Shown: positions 1 through 6,159, numbered from the stretch's first letter. The stretch is DNA of 6,944 bases from CAZZCP01 sp964653235 (GCA_964653235.1 CAZZCP010000097.1:1-6944); one strand, 5' to 3'. Numbers and translations: made by a program. Notes: generated from the letters alone by a model not told the origin.

Positions 1-539
1 GTTTTTGCATCTATAGGAGTAATTTCTTGGTAGCTAGAAATTCCATAGTACTTTAGCATCACTTCAATGGCTTCGCGGCGGTATTCTGGAATATTGCTGG
101 CCAAATAAATCTCCGCCCCTGGTTTTAAAAGAAACATGAGATAATGAAAAAAAGGCATGCGAAACCAACGTTTTGAAGGGCTTTTCGGATAGGGGTTCGG
201 ATAGAGAAAAAAAGCTCGATCTATAGAGTTATAAGGCAAAGAATGAGTCACCCATAAAATGGCATCATCTCTTAATACCTTGAGATTGGTTCTGACCTCA
301 TTGAAGCTGCGATTGCGCATCTTTATAAATTTATTTTGAGTGCGTTCAATACTAACCAAATATCGATCTGGATGCTCACGCGTGTAACCAAGGGCAAACT
401 CACCATTGCCCGCGCCAAATTCAATATCTAAAACAGAGGGGATCTTCTGAAGTGGTGCAGAGTGAGGAAGCGGCACCTGCGATTTATCAAAAATTCTTTT
501 TCGAAAAACACCAGGGTTCCAACGATCAATATTCGACAT
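1..539 (-). CDS. TrmB-like tRNA (guanine-N7)-methyltransferase, C-terminus cut off by window edge
   Basis: This is a class I SAM-dependent methyltransferase of the TrmB family, whose members methylate N7 of G46 in the tRNA variable loop. The frame is open from the ATG at 539 to the window edge (179 codons, no stop), against about 215-240 residues for typical TrmB. The SAM-binding motif I is DIEFGAGNGEF (residues 38-48), the acidic end of beta-2 is SIE (63-65), and RDDA (90-93) matches the conserved motif with the adenine-contacting Asp. LYPNPYPKSPSKRW (112-125) matches the TrmB signature FPDPWPK..H.KRR. The usual Asp of that signature is Asn115 here, and the later TD motif reads SN, so activity on G46 is likely but not certain. 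It lies 21 nt after the preceding gene, no clear Shine-Dalgarno precedes the ATG, and an in-frame stop sits just upstream. Translation probably depends on coupling to the upstream genes. Confidence 0.82.
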   Translation of the reverse strand, partial: MSNIDRWNPGVFRKRIFDKSQVPLPHSAPLQKIPSVLDIEFGAGNGEFALGYTREHPDRYLVSIERTQNKFIKMRNRSFNEVRTNLKVLRDDAILWVTHSLPYNSIDRAFFLYPNPYPKSPSKRWFRMPFFHYLMFLLKPGAEIYLASNIPEYRREAIEVMLKYYGISSYQEITPIDAK

Positions 540-560
540 AAAGAATTATGTAACACCGAT

Positions 561-1289
561 TTAGGCAACTGTCTTGTTTTTTTCTTCTGCTCTTCTAGCC
601 TGAAACAAAATCGCAAGTTCTGAAGCAAAACGAGTGAGTGCATGATCATAGAAGTCTTCACTATGTTTTACTGTAATCAAAGCCAATTCCACCCAAAGTT
701 CATCGCGAGTTTGGTCTTTTAGCTTTACCTCTCTCCAATCACTAAGAAGATCTATAATTTTTCTCTGCATTTGCATTTTTAAGCGAATCAGTGCGCGACT
801 TAAAAAATAAATGAGAGTAGCTGGTATCAAAACACCAAAAAGAAAACACAGGGCTGAAATCCACAGAATCTCTTGTCTTCGATACTCCCAATTTTTTGTA
901 GACTCTTGAACATTGGCATAAATCTCAGTGCGCTTTTCACCAATTAAATTTCGAATCTTCAAAAAATTTTCCTCACTTGGAGAGAGGCTGAACTCTTGCA
1001 AAACTTCTTTTTGCGCACCACTAAAATCAAAAGGATAAAATTTTTCAAGAAAAAGAAGACTTTCTTTTTGGCTTAAAGCCGATTTCTTTGAAATAGAAAA
1101 GCTCTCATACTCAAGTACATCTAGCTCTTTCACTTGCTCAAGCAACTGTGAAATATCTTGAGACTTCTGATGGCTGGAACGCAAAAAGAAAGAAAACATA
1201 ACAATCAAACAAATCACTGCCAATGCGTTGCCAAGATACAAGAAATAAAGACTGCGTCGGTAGAATCTAAACTTTTGCAGCAATTTCAT
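561..1289 (-). CDS. Two-TM membrane protein with extracytoplasmic helical domain, unknown function
   Basis: I do not recognise this 242-residue protein. It has a basic N-terminus, a first membrane segment at about residues 17-37, a roughly 100-residue mostly helical, charged extracytoplasmic region (about 38-140), a second membrane segment at about 143-165, and a basic juxtamembrane stretch followed by a cytoplasmic tail of about 75 residues. The layout is that of a four-helix-bundle sensor or chemoreceptor input module, but no HAMP, kinase, GGDEF or signalling domain follows. The start ATG overlaps the stop of the upstream permease gene (ATGA at 1289-1286), and AGGA at 1300-1297 lies 7 nt upstream. 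It is therefore very probably co-translated with the permease and may be an accessory or sensing subunit, which is inference from position only. Confidence 0.8.
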   Translation of the reverse strand: MKLLQKFRFYRRSLYFLYLGNALAVICLIVMFSFFLRSSHQKSQDISQLLEQVKELDVLEYESFSISKKSALSQKESLLFLEKFYPFDFSGAQKEVLQEFSLSPSEENFLKIRNLIGEKRTEIYANVQESTKNWEYRRQEILWISALCFLFGVLIPATLIYFLSRALIRLKMQMQRKIIDLLSDWREVKLKDQTRDELWVELALITVKHSEDFYDHALTRFASELAILFQARRAEEKNKTVA

Positions 1290-2560
1290 GAAATGATCCT
1301 ATAGGCCCTCAGCTCTTGTAGAAGAGTCTCAGCTAACACTTTAAAGACAACAATACTTGGAACTGCTAATAGCATTCCGGCAAAACCAAAAAGTATAGAT
1401 CCGGCGATGACCCCGACAACCACAACGATAGGATGAAGATTGACAGCATTGCCCAGAATTACAGGTTGAAAAAACACATTGTCCATCAACTGCGCAATAC
1501 CTACAACGATCATTACAGCAAAAAACAAATGCTTTTGCTCAAGAAAGGGTAAAATGGGTTCAATGTCTTCAGCAATAAGTGCATAAGATAAACCTGCAAC
1601 TAAGCCTATAAAAGGGCCTAAGAATGGTATGGCATTGGCAAAACCAGCGAACAAACCAATGACAATTGAAACCTTCACCCCAAAACCGATCAGAAAAAAA
1701 CCTGTACCCAAGCTAAAACCAACCAAAAAACATTGCAATAGGGTTCCACGTAAATAACTACCGATCGCCTCATCGATACGATCAAAGATGGTTAAGCTCA
1801 TCTCAAAATAGCGGTTGGGTATCAACCCCACAATGTAGTGTTTGATTTGCCCTTTATCAAAAAGCAAAAAGAGAAACACAAGAGGCATAATCATCCAAGT
1901 TGAGATAATATTCATAAAATTTGCAATCACACTGTTAGTTTCTTGCGGCTGAAGCATAAAACTCGAAGCAGGCTCTCTTTTTTCTTGTTTTTCTGTCTTT
2001 GCACTTTGAATTTGATCTTTTTTCCAATCTTTATTTGCTAAATAGTATTCATAAATTCTCTTTTCACGATCCGTTTTTTTTTCTATCGACTCGTAATTTT
2101 TGAGAAAGCTTGCTTCTTGTTCTGCATCCAAATAAAGCGCGTTTTGCAGGTTTTTAATAGCCGGATCAATATCTTTGGCAATCATACGGTAAACAAAGTG
2201 GCCTTTACCACTATGAATATCCATAGTTTGCTCGTATTTCTCTCGCACCTTAAACTGCAGGCGCACTAAAAGCTCAATCTGTTCATCTTCATCAGGAATT
2301 GACTCTCTTATTTGCCAACTTGCCAATAGAAAAAAACTAAAAATTCCGGTCAGAATCAACATGATTCGAAAGGCTTCGGGAATCCACTCATACTGAAAGC
2401 TCTTCATTAAGGGCCGGCAAAGATAAGCCAATATAATTGCAATCAAGATCGGAAAGATCAGTGACCTTAAGTACCAAAGCATAATCAGGCCAATGCATAA
2501 AAGAATTGTTCCTGAAATTAAGAAAAACCAAAAATGATTTTGATTAGCCTGTTTTGACAC
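1286..2560 (-). CDS. AI-2E family permease (TqsA/PerM-like) with enlarged hydrophilic loop
   Basis: This is a polytopic inner-membrane protein of the AI-2E transporter family. Members are variously linked to autoinducer-2 export, Na+/H+ antiport or other exports, so the substrate cannot be named. From a GTG start it has 424 residues, longer than the usual 340-370. N-terminal membrane segments lie at about 9-31, 33-48 and 64-82. A charged region of about 125 residues (roughly 85-210) follows, then the conserved C-terminal half, including GFANAIPFLGPFIG, QLMDNVFFQPVILG and FGFAGMLLAVPS, which are typical family signatures. I chose GTG at 2560 because GAGGA lies 5 nt upstream; an in-frame ATG at 2605 has no ribosome site and would overlap the previous gene by 62 nt instead of 17. 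The stop overlaps the next gene by ATGA. Confidence 0.88.
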   Translation of the reverse strand: MSKQANQNHFWFFLISGTILLCIGLIMLWYLRSLIFPILIAIILAYLCRPLMKSFQYEWIPEAFRIMLILTGIFSFFLLASWQIRESIPDEDEQIELLVRLQFKVREKYEQTMDIHSGKGHFVYRMIAKDIDPAIKNLQNALYLDAEQEASFLKNYESIEKKTDREKRIYEYYLANKDWKKDQIQSAKTEKQEKREPASSFMLQPQETNSVIANFMNIISTWMIMPLVFLFLLFDKGQIKHYIVGLIPNRYFEMSLTIFDRIDEAIGSYLRGTLLQCFLVGFSLGTGFFLIGFGVKVSIVIGLFAGFANAIPFLGPFIGLVAGLSYALIAEDIEPILPFLEQKHLFFAVMIVVGIAQLMDNVFFQPVILGNAVNLHPIVVVVGVIAGSILFGFAGMLLAVPSIVVFKVLAETLLQELRAYRIIS

Positions 2561-3089
2561 GAATATCCTCGCTATGAAATACACTTTGCGACTCAACCAG
2601 CTCATTCATTGATTTGAGTCTCTCCCCTATAATAGAGGCCAAACTTTTATAGATATGACAGGATATCTCTGGCTCTTCTTTTAACATTCGCTCTAAATCG
2701 TTTCGAAAAAGAGCTAGGCATTTTGTATGGGTGTTGGCTTTGGCCGATGCCGATCTCTCTGAATTATCTAGTAGAGCTAAATCACCAAAAAAGTCAGTCT
2801 TTTTTAAGCGAGCAATCGTGATCATATTGTCATTGTCAGGAATTTCAATGCTGACTTCACCATCTAAAATTAAGAATAAAGCAGCTCCCGCTTGACCGAT
2901 TTCAAAAATATACTCGTCTCTTTGATAGATTCTTTCATAAGTATAATCAGCGACGCGCTTTAGTTGCCAACGGCTTAGGCTTTCAAAAAAAGGCATCTTT
3001 CGCAAAAAATCAACGCGGTCCAAATCTGAATTTTGCTTCGAAACTCGCAAACAAGACCATATAACCTCTTTTGCTTTGTGAAATCCCAT
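2544..3089 (-). CDS. Stand-alone cyclic-nucleotide-binding (CNB/CAP_ED) protein
   Basis: This 181-residue soluble protein is essentially a single CNB domain with short helical flanks. The N-terminal helix motif FLRKMPFFESLSRWQLKRVAD (residues 28-48) leads into the beta-roll: EYIFEIGQAGAALFLILDGEVSI (59-81) holds the conserved G..G...F.I..G.V pattern. The phosphate-binding cassette is FFGDLALLDNSERSASA (100-116); Arg112, which in the family contacts the cyclic phosphate, is present, while the usual ribose-contacting Glu is Asp103. No DNA-binding helix-turn-helix follows, so it is not a Crp-type regulator. It probably binds cAMP or a similar ligand and signals by protein contact. I chose ATG at 3089 (GAAGG about 13 nt upstream); an in-frame TTG at 3113 has no ribosome site and lies at the putative promoter. 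It overlaps the permease gene by 17 nt. Confidence 0.85.
   Translation of the reverse strand: MGFHKAKEVIWSCLRVSKQNSDLDRVDFLRKMPFFESLSRWQLKRVADYTYERIYQRDEYIFEIGQAGAALFLILDGEVSIEIPDNDNMITIARLKKTDFFGDLALLDNSERSASAKANTHTKCLALFRNDLERMLKEEPEISCHIYKSLASIIGERLKSMNELVESQSVFHSEDIRVKTG
2566..2570 (-). promoter_or_regulatory. Ribosome binding site deciding the permease GTG start
   Basis: GAGGA on the minus strand ends 5 nt before GTG at 2560. It lies inside the 3' end of the upstream cNMP-binding gene, as expected for translational coupling. The alternative ATG at 2605 has no comparable purine-rich site. Confidence 0.7.
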
Positions 3090-3116
3090 ATTTTGTTTTC
3101 GGCCTTCTATCAATGA

Positions 3117-3122
3117 AGTATA
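3117..3122 (-). promoter_or_regulatory. Putative -10 element for the cNMP-binding/permease cluster
   Basis: TATACT on the minus strand lies 28 nt upstream of the chosen ATG at 3089, giving a short leader that contains the GAAGG ribosome site. No convincing -35 is present; instead two near-identical copies of TTTCTGG occur in tandem just upstream (about 3125-3141). Weak evidence; transcription may also read through from the exported-protein gene. Confidence 0.3.
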
Positions 3123-3151
3123 AGACCAGAAAGCCAGAAAAACTTTAGGGA

Positions 3152-3598
3152 CTACTCCTGAAGAGTTTCAAGACGAAAACGATAACGTCCTTGCGAGTAC
3201 CAGCAAGAATTACTGCTCTCTAAATTTCTTATACTAAAGTAGGGCAGTAGATTTTGAATTAAGCGATTGTTGAACGTACAAGCTTCATCGCCGCCCAGCT
3301 CAACATAGGTCCAATGACTGGCTACTCTGCTTTCTGAAGTCAGTTCAAGGGCTGCAAATTGCACTCTCATACTTAAAAATCCACCGGTATTTCGGCCATC
3401 GCTACAACGATGAAACTCTATGTTTTTAGCTCCCAAAGATTCTAAAAAATCTTGAGCCTGAGACTTTGCGTAAGAACATGCATACCATGAGCGTGATGAG
3501 TTAAAGCGAAAATCGAGAACCTGATTCTTATAGACCGCAGGTATATCGCCCGCAACTGCTGTCTCCACAACAAAAATCAAAAGCAGAACTGCTTTCAT
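3152..3598 (-). CDS. Exported small four-cysteine protein, unknown function
   Basis: The 148-residue product starts with a clear Sec signal peptide: Met-Lys, a hydrophobic core of AVLLLIFVV, and an AVA|GD cleavage site after residue 16. The mature protein has four cysteines at 41, 65, 107 and 132, enough for two disulfides, in contexts ACSYA, HRCSDG, EACTF and NSCWY. The stretch of about residues 41-65, Cys followed by a helix with DFLESLGAKNIEFHRC, looks like a beta-alpha unit bridged by cysteines. I do not recognise a named family; small secreted proteins with a similar Cys/LGA/Cys pattern occur, as I recall, in Bdellovibrio-like genomes. The ATG at 3598 is chosen because AGGGGG lies 4 nt upstream and the signal peptide begins there. 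An alternative ATG at 3622 lies upstream of the predicted transcription start. Confidence 0.78.
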   Translation of the reverse strand: MKAVLLLIFVVETAVAGDIPAVYKNQVLDFRFNSSRSWYACSYAKSQAQDFLESLGAKNIEFHRCSDGRNTGGFLSMRVQFAALELTSESRVASHWTYVELGGDEACTFNNRLIQNLLPYFSIRNLESSNSCWYSQGRYRFRLETLQE

Positions 3599-3602
3599 AT
3601 TA

Positions 3603-3608
3603 CCCCCT
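3603..3608 (-). promoter_or_regulatory. Ribosome binding site of the exported four-cysteine protein
   Basis: AGGGGG on the minus strand lies 4 nt before ATG at 3598 and fixes the start at the beginning of the signal peptide rather than eight codons upstream at 3622. Confidence 0.65.
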
Positions 3609-3614
3609 AGACTT

Positions 3615-3623
3615 TTATCCACA
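3615..3623 (+). promoter_or_regulatory. Perfect DnaA-box sequence at the transcription start of the exported-protein gene
   Basis: TTATCCACA, identical to the consensus high-affinity DnaA box, lies on the plus strand between the predicted -10 (3623-3628) and the ribosome site (3603-3608) of the minus-strand gene. A bound DnaA there would cover the transcription start. It is a single copy with no AT-rich unwinding repeats or box cluster, so it is not an origin. One exact 9-mer in a window of this size could occur by chance. Confidence 0.35.
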
Positions 3624-3650
3624 GTCTATGAAGGATTGAGTTTTTGTCAA
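3623..3650 (-). promoter_or_regulatory. Sigma70-type promoter of the exported four-cysteine protein
   Basis: On the minus strand a perfect -35 hexamer TTGACA (3650-3645) is separated by 16 bp from TAGACT (3628-3623), which matches four of six positions of the -10 consensus. The predicted start of transcription is near 3616, leaving a short leader with the AGGGGG ribosome site. It lies wholly between the stop of the symporter gene and the start of the exported-protein gene. Confidence 0.5.
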
Positions 3651-3682
3651 TTTCTCATCTTTTGCAAATTCACTATGATGCT

Positions 3683-5047
3683 CTATAGCAAATTTAAGAG
3701 ATCATAGCCCAATGACTTGAGTATGATGTTTAAAAGCACAATAAATACCGCAAAGGGAGCTAAGAGCCGCGAACTCCAAAGAAGTCCAGTTTGCAAAACA
3801 CTCTGATCTCGACCTTTAAAAGTCTGTTCGACAGCATTTTTTCCGAGCTTCCAACCATAAAAAAGTGAAATCAACATCCCGCCAAGTGGCAATAATAGGC
3901 TCGATGCGATTTTATCAAATAGATCAAAAAACGTAAGCCCAAATAATTTTGTATTGGAAAGAAAATTGAAAGATCCCAGGCACAAAAACCCCATCAACCA
4001 AATAAACAGACCCGTAATGAAAGCCGATTTCTTGTGCGGCCAATGGTATTTTTCACTCACATAAGTTACCGAAACTTCGTGAATCGAGACCGCTGAAGAA
4101 AGTGCCGCAAAGCTGACCAATAGAAAGAAGAGAGTCATCAATAGCTCACCAGCAGGTAACTTTACAAACAGAGAAGGTAAGGTAACAAACATCAATCCTG
4201 GCCCCGCAGTAGGATCAAGATCATAACTAAACACAATCGAGAAAATAACAAGACCCGCTACCAAAGCAATGGCTGTGTCGAGCAGGGCAACTATAAAAGC
4301 AATTTTCATCAAATTTTCTTTTTTTGATAGATAACTACCGTAAGTAATTATACATCCCATCCCCAGGCTAAGAGTAAAAAAACTATGTCCAACAGACTCT
4401 AGCACCGATGCGGCATTGATTTTCGAAAAGTCAGGATAAAACAAAAAAGCAAAGGCATCACCCATGCCAGGAAGGCTAAAACTATAGCCAAAAAGTCCGA
4501 CTAGAATCACTAAAAGGGCTGGCATCAAAATCTTATTCCACTTCTCAAGCCCCTCTTTGATTCCACTCATCACGATGGCAGTCGTTAATCCCATAAAAAG
4601 AGTATGAAAAATGCTTTGCCTGAGTGGGTTTGCCAGCAAGGCATCTAAAAGACTTTTGATCTCCTCTTCACTTTTGCTACCAAATGACATACTTAAACTG
4701 CGAAACTCAAAGTCTAAAACCCAGCCGCCAACAACACTGTAAAAAGACAAAATCAAAACCGAGGCAATAAGACCAAACCAGCCGGCTGTCTGCCAAGGGG
4801 AGTTTTTTCGGTCTAGCTGCTCGAAGGAACTCACGGCATTGCATTGTGACTGCTGCCCGATAAAGAGCTCTGAGATCATAATTGGAATTCCAACGAGCAA
4901 AATACAAAGCAAATAAATCAATACAAATGCACCACCGCCATTCTCTCCGGCAACATAGGGAAACTTCCAAATATTCCCTAGACCAATCGCAGACCCTGCA
5001 GTTGCTAAGATAAATGCAAGTCTTCCACTCCAATGTACGCGGCTCAT
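3683..5047 (-). CDS. Neurotransmitter:sodium symporter (NSS/SNF) family amino-acid transporter
   Basis: This 454-residue LeuT-fold transporter imports a small solute, most likely an amino acid, with Na+. Its length matches 11-TM bacterial members such as MhsT (about 453 residues) rather than 12-TM LeuT (about 510). TM1 carries the family signature GSAIGLGNIWKFPY (residues 18-31), including the Na+-site Asn25, followed by ENGGGAF. The extracellular-gate Arg of LeuT is Lys28. TM6 has GHSFFTLSLGMG (220-231), the unwound substrate-binding segment. TM8 has FAALSSAVSIHEV (from about 313) with the two Ser at the Na2-site positions. The start is the ATG at 5047, which has AAGGAG 6 nt upstream and gives the usual short Ser-Arg-x-His-Trp N-terminus. 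A frame extending to 5089 has no ribosome site. Substrate is not predictable from sequence. No hairpin terminator is visible after it. Confidence 0.9.
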   Translation of the reverse strand: MSRVHWSGRLAFILATAGSAIGLGNIWKFPYVAGENGGGAFVLIYLLCILLVGIPIMISELFIGQQSQCNAVSSFEQLDRKNSPWQTAGWFGLIASVLILSFYSVVGGWVLDFEFRSLSMSFGSKSEEEIKSLLDALLANPLRQSIFHTLFMGLTTAIVMSGIKEGLEKWNKILMPALLVILVGLFGYSFSLPGMGDAFAFLFYPDFSKINAASVLESVGHSFFTLSLGMGCIITYGSYLSKKENLMKIAFIVALLDTAIALVAGLVIFSIVFSYDLDPTAGPGLMFVTLPSLFVKLPAGELLMTLFFLLVSFAALSSAVSIHEVSVTYVSEKYHWPHKKSAFITGLFIWLMGFLCLGSFNFLSNTKLFGLTFFDLFDKIASSLLLPLGGMLISLFYGWKLGKNAVEQTFKGRDQSVLQTGLLWSSRLLAPFAVFIVLLNIILKSLGYDLLNLL

Positions 5048-5053
5048 AAGCAA

Positions 5054-5059
5054 CTCCTT
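5054..5059 (-). promoter_or_regulatory. Ribosome binding site deciding the symporter start
   Basis: AAGGAG on the minus strand lies 6 nt before ATG at 5047. This supports the shorter protein over an in-frame start at 5089, which would add 14 residues not usual in the family. Confidence 0.75.
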
Positions 5060-5120
5060 AATCACTCTTGTTAGAAAAAGATTGGGCATCTGTCAGTAAA
5101 AAAAGCCGACATTGGTCTAA

Positions 5121-5142
5121 TTTGCATCCCTAAAAGTGCAAA
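5121..5142. promoter_or_regulatory. Spaced inverted repeat in the divergent intergenic region, possible operator
   Basis: TTTGCA (5121-5126) and its exact complement TGCAAA (5137-5142) are separated by 10 bp, so the half-sites are centred 16 bp apart. It lies in the 123-bp gap between the divergent symporter and K+ channel genes, where a regulator of either could bind. A second, imperfect palindrome (GTG-C-AAAAA to TTTTT-CAC, 5136-5159) overlaps its right arm. No strong consensus promoter was found in the gap on either strand. Function is inference. Confidence 0.3.
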
Positions 5143-5170
5143 AACAGAAGCTTTTTCACGATAAGAAAAT

Positions 5171-5596
5171 ATGAAAGTGCACAAAGAGAAATTGCTCGAG
5201 ACTTTTACAGATATTAAAGAGTTTTGCCTTAAGCATATCTTTATCACTGTATTAAGCACACTCTTTACACTGATCTTGATATTTTCTTATTTTGTTTATC
5301 AAGCTAAGCAATCTAATACCAGTGCCTTTCAAAGTTATGCTGATGCTCTTTGGTGGGCTTTGGTTACGGTTTTGACTGTTGGCTATGGAGAAATTGTACC
5401 CATTACTTCAAATGGAAGAATTTATGCATCTTTATTGATGATAAGTGGAGTTCTATCGATGGGCGTGCTCACGGCTAGAATTTCGAGCTTCTTTCTAGAG
5501 AGAGCTCTTAATGAAAGGAGAGGAAAGGTGAATCCAGATCAATTGCATGATCATTTTATTATCTGTGGATGGAAATTGAAATGCACAGCCTCTTAA
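5171..5596 (+). CDS. K+ channel pore module (5' fragment of the broken channel gene)
   Basis: This reading frame encodes 141 residues. A cytoplasmic amphipathic N-terminus is followed by TM1 (about 22-43), a re-entrant pore helix (ADALWWALVTVLT), the K+ selectivity filter TVGYGE (69-74), and TM2 (about 84-109). RISSFFLERALNERRGK then links to the first RCK beta-strand HFIICGW (128-134). This is the two-TM pore of tetrameric prokaryotic K+ channels; Glu74 replaces the more common Asp after GYG. The last seven residues (135-141) leave the family pattern and are a product of the frameshift. As it stands the product would be a pore with a severed gating ring. The ATG at 5171 is preceded only by a weak purine run (AAGAAAA). 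Confidence 0.75.
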   Translation: MKVHKEKLLETFTDIKEFCLKHIFITVLSTLFTLILIFSYFVYQAKQSNTSAFQSYADALWWALVTVLTVGYGEIVPITSNGRIYASLLMISGVLSMGVLTARISSFFLERALNERRGKVNPDQLHDHFIICGWKLKCTAS

Positions 5597-6159
5597 AACA
5601 CATCTTAAACAGCAATCCGCATATTACTAGCGATAAAATCCTTTTGATTTGCAATATCTCTAATGAAGAAGTCGAAAGTCTTCGAGAAATCGAGGGCTTT
5701 GAAAATATGAAGTTTATTTACGGAGATCACTTTACCGAGGCAACACTTCTTCGTGCTAGACCGGAAAAGGCAAAAAAAATATTTATCTTAGCCGATCAAT
5801 CGCCGATGCAAAATGGAATCATGCCTACTGCCTCAGAAGCAGATTCAAGAACCATTATGACAGCAATGACTCTTTCTCATATAGCCAAGGGTGCAAGTAT
5901 CATTGCCGAAATCATCGACCCTAAAATGGATCAATATCTAAAACTGGCCCATGTGCAAGAAATCGTTTATTCAAGAGATTATAGCCGCTTAATGATTGCC
6001 AATGCAGCAAGCGGAATAGGCTTGAGCAATATTTATCATGAATTATTAGATCCAAAGAGCATATTTTATCTCAATTCAATTAAAATACCGAATGATCTTG
6101 TTGGCAAAACCTATCAAGATGCTAGAGAATATTATTTTCAAGAGAGTCAGGGTATATAA
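5569..6159 (+). CDS. RCK gating-domain fragment of the broken K+ channel
   Basis: This frame, -1 relative to the pore fragment and overlapping it by 28 nt, encodes 196 residues of a regulator-of-K+-conductance domain. It has alternating strands and helices of a Rossmann fold: DKILLICNI, MKFIYGDHFTEATLLRA, KIFILAD, ASIIAEIIDP, EIVYSRDYSRLM. The start of an RCK-C domain follows (SIKIPNDLVGKTYQDAREYY), cut by the TAA at 6157. Compared with MthK from memory, the Ca2+-site Asp184 is matched by the Asp of YGDHFTE and Glu210 by the Glu of IIAEII, but Glu212 is replaced by Ile. The ATG at 5569 has no ribosome site, and a protein starting there would lack the first RCK beta-strand, which lies in the other frame. 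Independent translation is therefore doubtful. Confidence 0.65.
   Translation: MEIEMHSLLKHILNSNPHITSDKILLICNISNEEVESLREIEGFENMKFIYGDHFTEATLLRARPEKAKKIFILADQSPMQNGIMPTASEADSRTIMTAMTLSHIAKGASIIAEIIDPKMDQYLKLAHVQEIVYSRDYSRLMIANAASGIGLSNIYHELLDPKSIFYLNSIKIPNDLVGKTYQDAREYYFQESQGI

Noticed and set aside
428..661. Minus-strand open frame of 77 codons
   Set aside because: Overlaps the TrmB-like and two-TM genes in another frame on the same strand; composition is unlike a real protein and it has no supported start.
2561..2605. Longer permease start at ATG 2605
   Set aside because: No ribosome site upstream and a 62-nt overlap; GTG at 2560 has GAGGA at ideal distance.
3615..3623. Replication origin suggested by the DnaA box
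   Set aside because: Only one box, no cluster, no AT-rich 13-mer repeats and no dnaA, dnaN or parAB neighbours.
4707..5033. Minus-strand open frame of 108 codons rich in Cys, Trp and Arg
   Set aside because: Lies wholly inside the symporter gene, whose frame has strong family motifs; the composition is that of an out-of-frame shadow.
5136..5159. Rho-independent terminator in the divergent gap
   Set aside because: The stem is A/T pairs with a bulge, has no GC core and no following T-run, and both flanking genes point away from it.
5071..5259. Minus-strand open frame of 62 codons across the divergent intergenic region
   Set aside because: Overlaps the 5' end of the K+ channel on the opposite strand, has no motif, and the region is better explained as the divergent promoter region.
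5569..5596. Programmed -1 ribosomal frameshifting to join the pore and RCK parts
   Set aside because: The zero-frame codons TGG AAA TTG AAA do not form an X XXY YYZ slippery heptamer and I see no strong downstream stem-loop; the second lesion at 6157 also favours decay or sequence error.
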